Shown here piece by piece: positions 52,571 through 63,900 of a stretch of DNA of 64,000 nt. Under the pieces are notes generated by a model. That model was not told the DNA's origin, did no database searches, and worked only from the letters and a program-made list of their open reading frames with translations. Source of the DNA: Muscardinus avellanarius (Eukaryota > Chordata > Mammalia > Rodentia > Gliridae); the NCBI GenBank assembly GCA_963383645.1, contig OY726565.1, positions 42,512,944 to 42,576,943 of the forward strand. Direction: 5' to 3'. Each line of letters begins with the position of its first letter. Position 1 is the stretch's first letter. Both the position numbers and the translations under genes were made by a program.

Positions 52571-54697
52571 TCTGCAATTAGTGAAGTCCAGCAATGAGAT
52601 AATGAATCTGGATTATTTATCCTTGCATCAATTATTTGGACTCTGCATACAGAGAGTGGCTCAGGGATTCAATTATCTGCACAATCACTCAATTCCATGC
52701 TGTGTCTTATAAACAAGCTTAAAATTTAAGAGGCAATCTTATTCTTTCTGTAGGGAAGAAAGGGTTAAGGAATTGCTTATCCCAATTGGTTCAAAAATTT
52801 AATAGCACTCTTAGAAGAGACAAGTAACATGTCAGCCAGCCCCATACAAAAATAACCTTGCTATTGTTATCCAAAACTCTACAGGTGTATTAAAATGTTG
52901 TGAATTTGGTTGGTAGAATTTATATCTCCTCTCTCTCTCTCTCTGTTTGTAGTGACCAAAGCATAAAACCATTGCTAAAACTGCCTGTTAATCAATTTAC
53001 TCTTCTGCTTTTCGGTAATTGAGTTTCCCAGATGAAAGAGTATATCAACCTTAGCCCTCTTCGATTCAATTAAAGAGCTTCTTTTACTAGCCAGGACCAT
53101 TTATGCCATTTTGTGCTAAAATGCTTCATGCTTACACTGTTAATCATTAATATAATTAAAATTGTCTTTGACTAGGCCTCCTTTAGTTTTCAGACTTTTT
53201 AAAAATATTAAACCCTAATAATTCTTGGGTTTGCCTAAGGCCCTATGTAATCTTTTAATTGAACATTTTCATTTTGATGTATAGATTTGCTATTAACTTC
53301 CCAATGACATAAGGTGAATTATAAAAATATCTCTACCCTCTAGCACCCATCTTCTCTAAAACACATCATTAGTCTTTCCAGTCTTCAAAGTTCCCCTTTG
53401 GCTTGATTTCAATGCTTCATCAAGTTTAGGTATCACAATCCATTGAAATTAGATTCTTTTGGTTGAAATCAATAAACTACCATATAGTTGCTGTCACATT
53501 TTTTTAAGTGGCATCTTTGATACAAATTTTAAGTGGTTGATTTTGTATCTTTGTTTTTTCTCATATTTATTATAAAATATCTGTTGAAGCTAGTCTTAAA
53601 GATCTCAACAGGGAAAAAAAGTGACTCAAGTGAGGTAATTGAAAGAATATTAACAAATGAGCTGAATCAAAACGTATAGGCAGACCCGAGGGGAAAAGAA
53701 TGAGGACACATTCCACAGCTCGCCATAGTGAGCAGCCCATAACCATTTGACATAGAAAGAAAGCAAGGGCTGCAGCAATTATTGGAACATGGTGCAGTTA
53801 CTCTCTAGGTATAGCAGGAGCTGTGTCTTTGTTGGGAGATACAGCCAATCCAAAGTGACCCTGTAAGGAGGGAGCTGGGGAATAAATGCCCTGAGGTCAT
53901 TCTCCTCCTGTTCTTTTAACTCAAACTGGGGGTTCCACTGACCACACCCTAGCTAGAAGCTAGAGGCAAGAGTGCCTTTTTTATGCAGTTTATAGAGGCC
54001 AGCCTTCTGTGGCATAAAGCAGAGCTGACAACTGTAGTAGAGGTTGCCTCTGCAGAAGCACGGGCAAATATCAGATATTGAGCAAAAAGGTCTCAAATAT
54101 TTGTGAAAGGACTTATAGAACATTCACAGAACTTCCATTAGAAGAGAGCCACTTTAGTTGGTTCTGAGGGCACAGAATTAAAGAAGCCAGTCTGGACTAG
54201 CAAGAAGCATAGAGTGCACTTGAATGAACTCGAGGTGAATGCCTCCTTCAATTCTACGCTGAGATTTTTTATTTGCTTCGCTCATAGGCCACTAAATATT
54301 ATTCCATGCCCACCGTCATGAATTTCTTTTCAATCTGGGCAGAAAATCATGAACTAAAGAACTATATAACAAAAGACCCAATTAAAAAGCACTGTGCTAA
54401 AAGTTAAATAAACATTATGAATGTCTGGCTGGTTTAAGTCTCAATAAGAGAAGCTCATACAACTCCTCTAAAGACAGGTCATCTATGCCAGATATTGGAG
54501 GGTGAATAAGGTTTTGAGAGATTTATTTGTTGGAAAAGTATTTACTGAGATTCTGCTATGTGCCAGGTATAATTTTAGATGATAGAGGAGGAGCAAACAC
54601 CAAGAGAGAAGGTCTCTACTCTCATGGCGCTTATGCTCTGGTAGAAGCAAAAATGAATAAATAAAAGTAAGTAAATAAGAGAATATCAAATAAAGAT
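52571..54697. other. Unique and weakly repeat-like sequence
   Basis: 'actgagattctgctatgtgccaggtataattttagatg...ctctcatggcgcttatgctctgg' at 54544-54645 is a common old mammalian repeat pattern that I cannot assign. The rest shows nothing I can support. Confidence 0.4.
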
Positions 54698-55126
54698 ATT
54701 GGGGGTTCAAAACAATTCTCCATGCACGTCTTACATTTTTGCATCTTTTGTGAGAAGAGACACTATTGCCCTTTTATTCTGAACTATGTTTTGGAGGATA
54801 TTCATCTAACAAATGACCTTGGAAGAGAATGTCCCCCTCTGGAGCAGAAGGAGGCAGGTTTGCTTACTGTCCGGCATAAAAGGTTTGGATCCGCTAAACT
54901 CATGGTTCCTCAGCTACCACACAACTCAATGTGTGTGCAGCCTTCACTTGGGCCTCTCAGCATCACTCCTGTTGGATTTGGGGGGCAAAGGAGAGCAACA
55001 CAGATGTGAAACTCATGCTGCTTGCGGTGCTATAATAAGGTAGGTTGTCTCTGAAGCAGGAGCCTTGTGTTTTCTGTCTGCATCCAAGGAACTATGGTAG
55101 ACTACCTTGTTAGTTTACAAATAGGG
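54698..55126 (+). repeat. 5' LTR of ancient ERV
   Basis: Shares with 59695-60166, in order: AATTCTC, 'cctctggagcaga', 'ggtttgcttactg', GGTTCCTCAGCTA, 'cttgc..tgct', AATAAGGT, 'tctctgaagcaggagccttgtgt', and an end near ACAAATAGGG. Edges are approximate. Confidence 0.75.
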
Positions 55127-55134
55127 GAAAAATT

Positions 55135-55152
55135 TCAAATGTCCCAAAGATC
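55135..55152. repeat. Target duplication of the 5S insertion, left
   Basis: TCAAATGTCCCAAAGATC, matching 55198-55215 with one difference. Confidence 0.88.
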
Positions 55153-55153
55153 A

Positions 55154-55196
55154 TCTACGGCCAAACCACCCTGAATGCGCCCGATCTCGTCTGATC
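55154..55196 (+). pseudogene. Retroposed 5S rRNA 5' fragment
   Basis: Matches nucleotides about 2-44 of 5S rRNA (TCTACGGCC...ACCACCCTGAA...CGCCCGATCTCGTCTGATC) with two visible substitutions. It has no A tail and lacks the internal promoter boxes, so it is not a working 5S gene. An 18-bp duplication flanks it. Confidence 0.88.
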
Positions 55197-55197
55197 G

Positions 55198-55215
55198 TCA
55201 AATGTCCCATAGATC
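55198..55215. repeat. Target duplication of the 5S insertion, right
   Basis: TCAAATGTCCCATAGATC. Confidence 0.88.
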
Positions 55216-55875
55216 TTAGTAGTTTTTGATGAAAGTATAAGAGGCATGGTTTTCTGGAACAGAAGAGATGAATATCACATGGGTCAGGCTCAGGAATACA
55301 AAAGGACTCCCTTGAGTCCAACAGTAATAGGTGAGCAAGGTTTGAGGGGAGATTAGTAAGGATCCCACTGACCTACCTATAAATGTATGTTTAGAGACCA
55401 AGATAAGGAATGCAGAATAATAAAACAATCAAGCCACCAGAGTGGTGCTTTGGTTGTTGTTCACTTGTGTCTATGTGAGAAGGAAGAAGCTGCGATAGTG
55501 ACAGTGAGGTGCAAGTCGTCTGGCCAGAACTGAAAGGTAGTATGGCTCTAGCTAGTGCAGCAGTGAGGACCCTGATACTGAAATAAAGGGGACCAGTAAT
55601 AAAGTACAGAACTTTAGGCAGATTAAGGCATTAGAAGTTCATTTGGTTATACTGTACAGGTGACAGCTTGAAATTGAAAGTAAATGGAAAGCCTTGATTA
55701 CTAGTGCAGAATCATTCTTTTCACCTGTACCCCTCTGATCCCTATATCTCTCTCAATATCAACCTTGGCTGTTTTCAAGAAAAAGATAATTGGGCTGGGC
55801 CAAGTCCTCCCTGTTCCCAAGCAGCATATATGCCCATCTGATTAGTATGGGAAACTTTGGGGAGAAAAGGGCCTT
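55216..55875 (+). pseudogene. Ancient ERV leader/gag-pro region, unreadable
   Basis: Lies between the 5' LTR and the pol traces. It is too mutated for me to identify domains. Position is the only argument. Confidence 0.35.
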
Positions 55876-56079
55876 TTTTTTTATTTTTTCAGAACCCAGG
55901 GGCATTCTACCTCCAAGCGACACTGCCAGCCCTATTTTTTTATTTTTTATTTTGAAACAGCATCTCACTGAGTTGCAAAGGGCCTCACTAAGTAGCTGAG
56001 GATGGCTTCAAACCTATGAAATCCTCCTGTCTCAGCCTCCCGAATGCTGGGATTGCAAGCATGCACCACCATGCCTGGC
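55876..56079 (-). mobile_element. B1/ID composite SINE inside the ancient ERV
   Basis: Antisense, with short duplication GGGCCTT (55869, 56080). Confidence 0.92.
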
Positions 56080-57227
56080 GGGCCTTAAACTTTTGAATTC
56101 TATTGGACATGGGTGATCAATCCAGTGACGTCTCAATTGACAGAGCTTGAGCTGGGCATACGGTGGGAAGGGAAAGCTAATATGACCTATAGATAGGACC
56201 CTGGATGGGACACTGAGGGCTACTTCAATGGAGGCTCTTGTTTCTTATACATGTGAAATCATGTTATATATTAATGTACCTTCCTGTCCCATAGGTTGCC
56301 AGAAGTGATTCTCCTAATCATAAAAGCCTCATATATCAAGGAATTATTGAAACTCTGATATTTGCCACTAGTAAGTGAGTTGGGATTTAGTACAAATGTC
56401 TCTACTCAAAGTTTTCACTATACAGATGATATCCTTTTTGGTTAGCAAGTCAGAAGCCTGAGTCTCAGTGATCCTAACTGATATCAGCACATATGTTTCC
56501 AGCAGAGATGCTGATAAACGCTGACAAAATTCAGGTGCCTGCTTACTGAGTAGATTTTGGGGGGAAACAGGTGACTAGGTTTACAATGTTGAATCTCTCT
56601 ATTGGTTAAGGAAAAGTTGTCTCAAGACAACCACCAGCAAAAAGCAGGCTGAGCTCCATACTGAACTTTTTTGGTATTTGAGACAGTAAGTGCCTCATTG
56701 GGCACTTTACTTGATAGTATATGGACTAACTTGCCAGTCAGCACCATACAAGGGGAGGGAGCTTAGAGGAAAAAATAACAACAAAAAGTCTGTGATAACC
56801 CCTTTGAGATAGGAGTCTCTCTGTGACTGACGATTTTGCTGACTAGAACCTCTGGTAAAGAGACACAGCCTTCACCTGAATGTTCCCATTGGAATTTTGT
56901 TTCCTTGACATGACTACTGGATATCCTCCTTTTGAAAAACACTATTAATTTTCTCTCTGGCTCTCCTCAACACTGAATGCCTGACTTATGCAGACCTTCT
57001 ATGTCTTATCTGATGTTCTGAGACAACTTGGACCCAACCACTAACAAGGTAGAAGAGGCACTCTTGCATATTCAAGAGTGTAGCCACCCTGGCCCCCAAA
57101 TCATCTCAACTTTGCATGAAAAATGGTAGCTATTCCTGAGAGGGCAAATTTATTTCCTCCTTTATTATCTGAAGCAAAACCATTGCATCAATAGGGCTTT
57201 CAACTCAGAGAGGTCCCCTCAGAAGTT
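56080..57227 (+). pseudogene. Ancient ERV pol: reverse transcriptase remnant
   Basis: CACTATACAGATGATATCC at 56416 encodes the RT catalytic box HYTDDI. Stops occur just after it and throughout. It has no coding potential. Domain identity rests on this motif and on position between LTRs. Confidence 0.6.
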
Positions 57228-57417
57228 CAAAATCTATAGCCTATAGGTTGCCCACCTTCTTTTTGTAAATAAAGTTTAACCAAAAAATAATTATGCCCAT
57301 TCATTTATGTATTATTTGCTTTTACCCTACTGTGGGAGAGTTAAACAGTTGAAATAGGGATCGAATGAATCTTTGTGGTATTTAGACCATAAGTCTAAAA
57401 AGGTTTGCTGATTACTG
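57228..57417 (-). mobile_element. MER1-like hAT fragment inside the ancient ERV
   Basis: 'tttttgtaaataaagtttaacc', 'atgcccattcatttatgtattatttgc' and 'aaaaaggtttgctgattactgc' are the antisense order of MER1-type sequence. It sits between the RT and RNase H traces. Confidence 0.6.
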
Positions 57418-58383
57418 CTATAGATGCTCAGGCCTGGTTCACTGATGGCTTGGCAAAGCCAAAATCAACTGTATCCACCAGAAGTGTCATTTAGCTGTGC
57501 AGTAGTGAAATGGATTGTGTGGCCCTATCTCTGGGTAGAACTCAAGGCCTTCCTATAGCTCTGGCCAACATTACCCTTGATGGATGCTTACATTTTGACT
57601 CACTCTTGGAATGTTGTCAAATATATAGTTATTTGGTCTGGCACTTGGAAACCCACAAACTGGAAGATTTAAAGCCTCCACATTTGGAGGTTTTAAATCT
57701 TCAACAATCCTGCAGAGTTATGTAGATGTCTATCCTAAGAACCTACTCATGATGAAATCAACTGCAACCAAACTGCTGATCAAGCCTGCATAGCCCAGAT
57801 TGCCACCAGAACCATACAAGGATAAATTTTCTGTTGTTTCATGCTACTTCAGTTGGCTAGAACTTGTTATAACAGCTATAAAGAGCTGATACAACTCCCT
57901 TAACCCTTTATGGTCCACACCCCTTAGTAAGGCAGTTGGTCACTGATTGTGGCTGTTCCCAGACATGAATCATTCACTCTTGGCCACTTTCTGGGTAATG
58001 ATCATGATGGAAGGGATGGATGGTCCTATTTTGAAAATTTGGATCCTACCTATGTTGTTTCTGGGCCAGAGGTTTCTTTTGTTTCCTTAATGGCAACCTC
58101 AGGCCAACCTGGTTGGTAGACAATGGGTAGCAGCCTGGCCAGAAGGTGATGTAGGACGTTCAAATGTAATTAAGCTTCAGCCACCTAGATTCCCTTATTG
58201 GACTGATATGGTCCTAGAGCTGAAAGATAATGACCTCTTGGTTGAAGATTATGCATGTTTAATCCCTATGGGGAAAGGGGCCTACAGGACAGGATAAATG
58301 ATAGATCTGTTTTACAAAAGGGCCTGTTTTATTTTTGCACATGGTCCATATTGGCTGAAAGACTGGGCAAGAGTAGTGAGTGA
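57418..58383 (+). pseudogene. Ancient ERV pol: RNase H/integrase remnant
   Basis: GCCTGGTTCACTGATGGC at 57432 encodes AWFTDG, the first RNase H catalytic box. 'gggtagaactcaaggcc' at 57533 gives an ELKA box, the expected second acidic site, in a shifted frame. Integrase is not identifiable with confidence. A hairpin lies at 57663-57702. Confidence 0.55.
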
Positions 58384-58597
58384 CTGGGCAGGTGTGGTTG
58401 TACAAGCTTGTAATCCCAGGTCTTGGGAGGCTGAGACAGGAGGGTCACAGGTTCGTGGCTGGCCTCAGCTACTTAGTGAGGCCCTCTGCAACTTAGTGAC
58501 ATCCTGTTTCAAAATAAAGAATAAAACAAATAGGGCTGGGGGTGTAGTTCAGAAATAAAATGCCACTGGGGTCAATCCCCAGTATTAAAAAAAAAAA
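58384..58597 (+). mobile_element. B1/ID composite SINE inside the ancient ERV
   Basis: 11-bp duplication GTAGTGAGTGA at 58373 and 58598. Confidence 0.95.
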
Positions 58598-58608
58598 GTA
58601 GTGAGTGA

Positions 58609-59694
58609 TTAAAGATAGATATTGAAGTGAGGCACACTGATTTTGAGAACAGAAAGCAATAACTCCAGCACCTGGGGAAGGAATGAATACTTTAGACTCT
58701 GGAAGATGCAGAGGAGGGGTCCACTAATGATCTTTGTCTTTCAAAACCACTCCGCCAGCCTTCCTTATGAAGGAAAATAGCTGTCATATTTCTCCAGGCT
58801 ACAACAAGCATCCGTCCTCTAAGGGATTCCAACCATAATTTGATCATCATTCATTTTAAAGTTTCTATGAAGTTTATTAGAAACATTAGGGGGTGGCTCT
58901 AGCTTCTGAAATTCCTATGCAGAGCACTTGTATCTATAGCCCTCTTTTCTACTCCTATTTAGTCTTTCCATGAGGCAGGTGAGTGATCCATGGCTGGTGG
59001 GTTAGACAAAGAGGACAAGTTGGGCTGACCTCAGCTATTCCCTCCAAAAATAAAGACTACTGTAAATTACCCCAACTGAACCAGATACTCTTGGGCCTAC
59101 CAACTGGCCAAAAAACCACATGGGGGCATTGTCTACCTGAACTCCTATTTGATGCAAGAGGCCAGCTGTAAAAAGTCTGTCTCCTGAAAACACAGTGACT
59201 TACACTTTATGGATAGTCATGTGGACCTTTAAGTATTTAAGGAGACACCATTTTGACCATTGAAGACATTACGGTCTGCCTCAACTCACTATCCATGGTT
59301 GGTAAGAATTGCCCTAAACTTCTTCCCTGTGGATCAGGGTGAAATGTATACAATTGCTGGCACATCCTGTTATACCTGGATTAATGCTTTGGGCCATTTG
59401 TAAATGTCAATACAGAAAAACTTTGCTTTTGAGGGAGACCTTAATGGTCTGTAGGATGTTTTATCTGGTTACCTCTGGACCACAGGGAGGTATGCTTGAG
59501 ATCTATGCTGCAGGTTAGTCTCATCTTTTATTTGGAGTGCTGCTGACAGTAACCTTAATTAAATACCGTATGAGACAAATCAAATGGATTATATCCCAGT
59601 CCTTGTTTACATTATTCAGAGAGGTTGATGGAGCAGTATATTCATAGGAAAATTCAGCAAAAGCTGAAACAGTACAGAAATGAGGGTTAGACAT
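58609..59694 (+). pseudogene. Ancient ERV 3' internal region (env position), unreadable
   Basis: Between the pol traces and the 3' LTR. No env domain could be recognised, so the call is positional only. Confidence 0.35.
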
Positions 59695-60166
59695 TGTTGG
59701 GAGATAATTCTCTAAAGCTCTCTCAAGTTTCTGCATGTCTTTTAAGCAAAGGCACTAAGTTTCCTTTTGTTCTGGACTCTTTAAGGTTGTCTTATAGTAA
59801 ACAGACTTGGATGATAAAGGTGTTGTTTTCCTCTGGAGCAGAGGATAGGCTTGAACACTGTCTAGTGTATGGAAGATGTCTTCCTCTATACAAATGGCGA
59901 GGTAGGCTTGCTTACTGCTCAACAAGAAACATTCAGCTCCCCTAATTTCTGGGTTCCTCAGCTATAACATAATCTGCTGTGTATATAGTACTATCTGGGG
60001 TACACTGCTCACCCCTGGGGCTTGGCTAGCAAGAAGAAACACGAAGCTAGTGTTGCTTGTTGTGCTTTGTGCAATAAGGTCCTTTATCTCTGACCCCGGA
60101 GCCTTGTGTCTTCTTCCGTGTGCACAAGATCACGCTCCAAGCTCAGTTCTTTGCTTGCAAATAGGG
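59695..60166 (+). repeat. 3' LTR of ancient ERV
   Basis: Begins TGTTGGGAGATAATTCTC. It shares the ordered blocks listed for the 5' LTR but with substitutions and small gaps throughout, so it is old. Confidence 0.75.
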
Positions 60167-60599
60167 TAAGCTCTCAGAACCTTCATGGTTCTTCATGGCG
60201 GGAAGAGGATTACATAGAAACAATGAAGAGTGAATGGGAAAGAGAATTAGATAGGAAAGTAAGGGAAAGGCTTTCTGCGATAGGTAACAGTTGAATGAAG
60301 ACTAGGATAATGAGAAGGAACCAGAGAGCAAAACAGAGACAAAGATGAATGCAAAGTGCCAAGGCAGGAATTACTTGGGAATGTCTGAGGAAAGGTGGGA
60401 GGCCAGTGTGACCAGAGCAGAGCAGTCAGGAGGCGAGTGGGAGTGAGGTGGAATGAGACTGGAGAGGACGGCAGAGGCCAGGTCATGTAGAGTGTTACAG
60501 GCTTTGATAAAGGAAAGTTCTTCCTAAGGTCCTTACTAACAGCTGAGTCTAGTTCTTAATAAATTAAGCACACCGAAGCTCATTTCAGACTAATTTGCC
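60167..60599. other. Old repeat-like or unique sequence
   Basis: Purine-rich 'gaggccagtgtgaccagagcagagc...ccaggtcatgtagagtgttacagg' resembles a widespread unassigned mammalian repeat. No gene. Confidence 0.35.
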
Positions 60600-61045
60600 C
60601 CTGATGTATTCATTTCACTTTTGTCAGAAATGCAAATTTGGCCACAGTACTCCCCTGCTTAAAGCCCCTTAAGGTTGCTCAGTGCATAGAGGACCACGTT
60701 CAGCCACTTAACACTGCACACCAGGCCTTCTCTGATGGGGCCACACCTGTATCACTTTCATGAAGTGTATGATCCACCCCCAAAAGCTATACTGCACCAG
60801 GCTCTTCTCATCTGTACATTTCCATGTTTCTTTCTGGGCAGGGACAAATGCTCTTTCAGCATGCTTCTGAGCAGCTAACATTCAGCCTTCAAGGCCCAAC
60901 TCAAACATCTATTGGGTGAGACTTTTTCCTAACAATCTCAAGCAGGGTTCCTTCCTTTGAACACCCTCTATACCTACTACAGTTCCTACCACATAGCAAG
61001 TATTAGATAGACGAGTTTGATGAATGCATGAGTTAATAAAACAAG
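60600..61045 (+). mobile_element. L2 LINE 3' end
   Basis: 'cccctgcttaaagccccttaaggttgctc', 'ccaggccttctctgatggggccacacctg' and 'aaggcccaactcaaacatctattgggtgagactttttcctaac' follow the L2 3' region in order. Confidence 0.8.
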
Positions 61046-61107
61046 TTCCAAGATTTCAATTGATTTTTTCATTATGCACAGATTTGAACTCAAAATTATA
61101 ACCCAAC

Positions 61108-61250
61108 AATACTAATTGAACCCCAGGGTGCTTCTACTACTGAGTGACATACCCAACCATTTTTATTTTTTATTTTGAGACAGATTCTCACCAATATGCA
61201 GAGGCTGGCTTGAAAATGCTATCCTCCTGCCTCAGTCTCCCTCGTAGCTA
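61108..61250 (-). mobile_element. B1/ID composite SINE, diverged and truncated
   Basis: 'aattgaaccccagggtgcttctactactgagtgac' then 'tattttgagacagattctcacc...ctggcttgaaaatg', antisense, with the B1 end lost. Confidence 0.75.
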
Positions 61251-61448
61251 TATATGTTTTGATGAGTTTCAGAAAATTAGCTATCTGAAAACAAGACAGA
61301 GAACCTTTCTAATATCTCTAAAAGTTCCTTTGGCCTCTTGTACCACACTGAACCTTTTTATTTTTCCATTACTATTCCCAAGCCAAACAACCACCAATCT
61401 CCATTTTGTCCCTGTAAATGAGCTTTAACTGTTCTAGAATTTTTTCTT

Positions 61449-61671
61449 TTTCTTTCTCTTTTTCTTTTTTTCAGTACTGAGGATGCAATACAGGGCCATT
61501 CTACCTCCAAGCTACACCCCAAGCCCTATTTTTTATTCTTTATTTTGAAACAAAGTGTCACTGAGTTGCAAAGGGCCTCAGGAAGTAGCTGAGGCTGTCC
61601 ATGAACTGTGATCCTCATGTCTCAGCCTCCCAAATGCTGGGATTCCAAGCATGTACTACCATGCCTAGATA
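61449..61671 (-). mobile_element. B1/ID composite SINE
   Basis: Antisense with TTTTC-rich tail. Flanking TAGAATTTT on both sides (61435, 61672). Confidence 0.92.
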
Positions 61672-61684
61672 TAGAATTTTCTTA

Positions 61685-62256
61685 ATAAAATCATCAGTAT
61701 GAACTTTTATGTGTCTAGCTTCTTTTGCATACTATAATGTTTCTGAGATTCATCTATGTTGTCCAGTGAAGTGGTTTTCATTCCTTCTAGCTGAGTAGAA
61801 TTTCATTGTGGTGATACACCATAATTTGATTATTCCTTACCTCACTGATGGACATTTGCATTGCTTACAGATGTTTCAAGATTATGAATAAAACTTCTAT
61901 GGGTGTTCTTGGTGTTTTGTGGACATGTTTTCATTTCTCTTGGGTAAGTACATAAGAGTGAAATTGCTGGATTACATGTTAACTTCATTATAAACTGAAA
62001 AATTATTCTCCAAAGTGGTGTACTGCTTTACATTATATCAGCAACGACAAGTTTCATATCTACATTCTTGCCAATACTTGGTATTATCAGCCTTTTTACT
62101 AATAATTATTTTATTGGGTTTGTAATGGTACCTCATTGTGGTTAAGTTTGCATTTCCCTGGGGACTAATGATATCAAGAATCTTTTTATGTACTTATTGA
62201 CCATCTGTATATCTTCTTTTGGTATCTCTTTAAATATTTCACTCATTAAATATACA

Positions 62257-62304
<48 letters not shown>

Positions 62305-62438
62305 CATTTTGGTATTGCATTCTAGAAGTTTTATAGAGAAAGTGGACACAAGTTATTTGTCAATTATGTGCATTGTGAATATTTTCTCCCAGTCCAAAAA
62401 TGCTAACTTAAAATTTTCATTTCTAAATATCTCACCTC
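61685..62438 (-). mobile_element. Old L1 3' part (antisense), interrupted by microsatellite
   Basis: 'ctgagattcatctatgttgtccag', 'gaataaaacttctatgggtgttc', 'ttctccaaagtggtgtactgctttacattatatcagcaac' and 'gggtttgtaatggtacctcattgtgg' are antisense L1 landmarks in order. Confidence 0.87.
62253..62301. repeat. (TG)n-(TA)n microsatellite
   Basis: Short GT block followed by about 18 TA units. Confidence 0.95.
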
Positions 62439-62642
62439 AGCTGAGTGTGGTGGCACATAGCTACTGTAATCTCAGTACTTGGGAGGCTGAGATAGGAGCA
62501 TCCCAGGTTTAAAGCCAGCTTCAGCAACTTAGGCCCTCTGAAACTTAGGGAGACTCTGTTTCCAAGTAAAAAATAAAAAGGGGGTGTAGATCAGAGGTAG
62601 AATGCCTCTGGGTTCAATCCTCAGCACCACAAAATAAATAAA
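62439..62642 (+). mobile_element. B1/ID composite SINE
   Basis: Target duplication TATCTCACCTC/TAACTCACCTC (62428, 62643). Confidence 0.93.
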
Positions 62643-62653
62643 TAACTCACCTC

Positions 62654-63354
62654 TAGTAAACTGTGTTGTATTTTGTTCAAGACCACTGATGTACTTTCAA
62701 GGGTTATGCCACTTTCTTTTGAGTTCCTTAAAAGGGCAATGTATTTTATGCATATTTATTTTTATTGCTCATTTAATGCACTGATCTTCACCAGTTCATC
62801 CACCAAAAAAACACTTTAGCCAATCACATACCTGTGTCTCTGAGTGGTTCTTAAATTTCGTGTGGTTTCAGATCCCTGACTTTTGTGGAAAATACTCCAG
62901 TTGCCATTGTAAAGTGAGAGTTGTTCTATGAGGCAAGAACTACCATAGGCTTTCCCAACACCACTGTCCCTTTTCTGCTGATGATTAGAGAAGGTAATGC
63001 ACTCAGCTAGAATACATTTCCTGGTTTCCTTGCAGCTGGGGTTGTGGTCATGTGATTAGTTTTAGATAGTAAGTTGTCAACTTCCTGTGAAAAATAAAAG
63101 AGAGAAATAAAATTTAAAAACCACCCTTTTTTCTCTCTCCTTCTCTTCACCCTTCCTTCATTCCTCTTATTCCTTCATTCCTCTTATTATAGTCCGAGTG
63201 TTTAGGCATAAGATAAATTCCATTTGTCACCTTATACTTAAAAAAATTAGTAGATTTTATAATGTATTAATTTTTTACTCCACTTCTCCTCCTCCTTCTT
63301 TTTGCTTCTTTTGGCTTCACATTTTGTCCTCTTCTTTTACCTCTATATTAGAGC
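62654..63354. other. Unique sequence
   Basis: No supported feature. Confidence 0.5.
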
Positions 63355-63380
63355 TCTTCAGAGACCAGAACCAACAGTAT

Positions 63381-63426
<46 letters not shown>

Positions 63427-63900
63427 GATAGATAGAGATTTATTATGAGAGATTGGCTCATACAATCATGGAGGCTGAGAAGTCCCATAGTCTGCCATCT
63501 GCAAGCTGAAGGCCCTGAAAAGCCAGTTACAGTGCAGGTCTGAAGGCTTGGGAACCAGAAGCACCAATGTCTGAGGGTAGGAGACCCCTAACTCAAGCAG
63601 AGAAAGAATTCACCTTCCTCTGCCTTTTAGTCTTTTGTGAGTTCTCAGTATATTGGTTGATACCTAGCTAAACTGGTGAGGGTAACTTCTTTACCAATTA
63701 GTAATTTTTTTTTGGTACTGGAGTTTGAACTCAGGGGCATTCTATGTCTGAGCTATACCCCAGCCCTATTTTATTTTTAATTTGAAACAGAGTCTTGCTA
63801 AGTTGATAAGCAAATAGTAATCTCTACCAGAAACATTGTCAGACACACATCTAGAAATTAGGTTTTGCCTGCTACCTGGGCATCCTATAGCCTAATCAAA
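63355..63900 (+). mobile_element. Old interspersed repeat with GATA expansion (unassigned family)
   Basis: 'cttcagagaccagaaccaacagtata', (GATA)n, 'gagatttattatgagagattggctcatacaatcatggaggctgagaagtccc' and, after a SINE, 'cagacacacatctagaaattagg...' belong to one widespread mammalian repeat whose name I cannot give. The (GATA)n run is at about 63382-63426. Confidence 0.55.
63705..63809 (-). mobile_element. SINE fragment (ID half and part of B1)
   Basis: T-tract and 'ggtactggagtttgaactcaggggcattctatgtctgagc'. It stops at 'gctaagttgataag'. Similar AATTAGTAA/AAATAGTAA flanks suggest a short insertion. Confidence 0.85.

Larger units (their letters stand above)
54698..60166 (+). mobile_element. 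Ancient ERV with two diverged LTRs
   Basis: Two related sequences about 430-470 bp long (54698-55126 and 59695-60166) lie about 5.04 kb apart in the same orientation. They enclose DNA with retroviral pol traces: RT YTDD at 56419-56430 and an RNase H-like WFTDG at 57435-57449. The region carries many stops and later insertions (5S fragment, two SINEs, MER1-like sequence). No complete gag, pro or env can be read. The class is unresolved, ERV-L or class I. Confidence 0.78.

Noticed and set aside
55154..55196. Possible 5S rRNA gene
   Set aside because: Only the first third is present and the internal promoter is missing; it is an inserted fragment.
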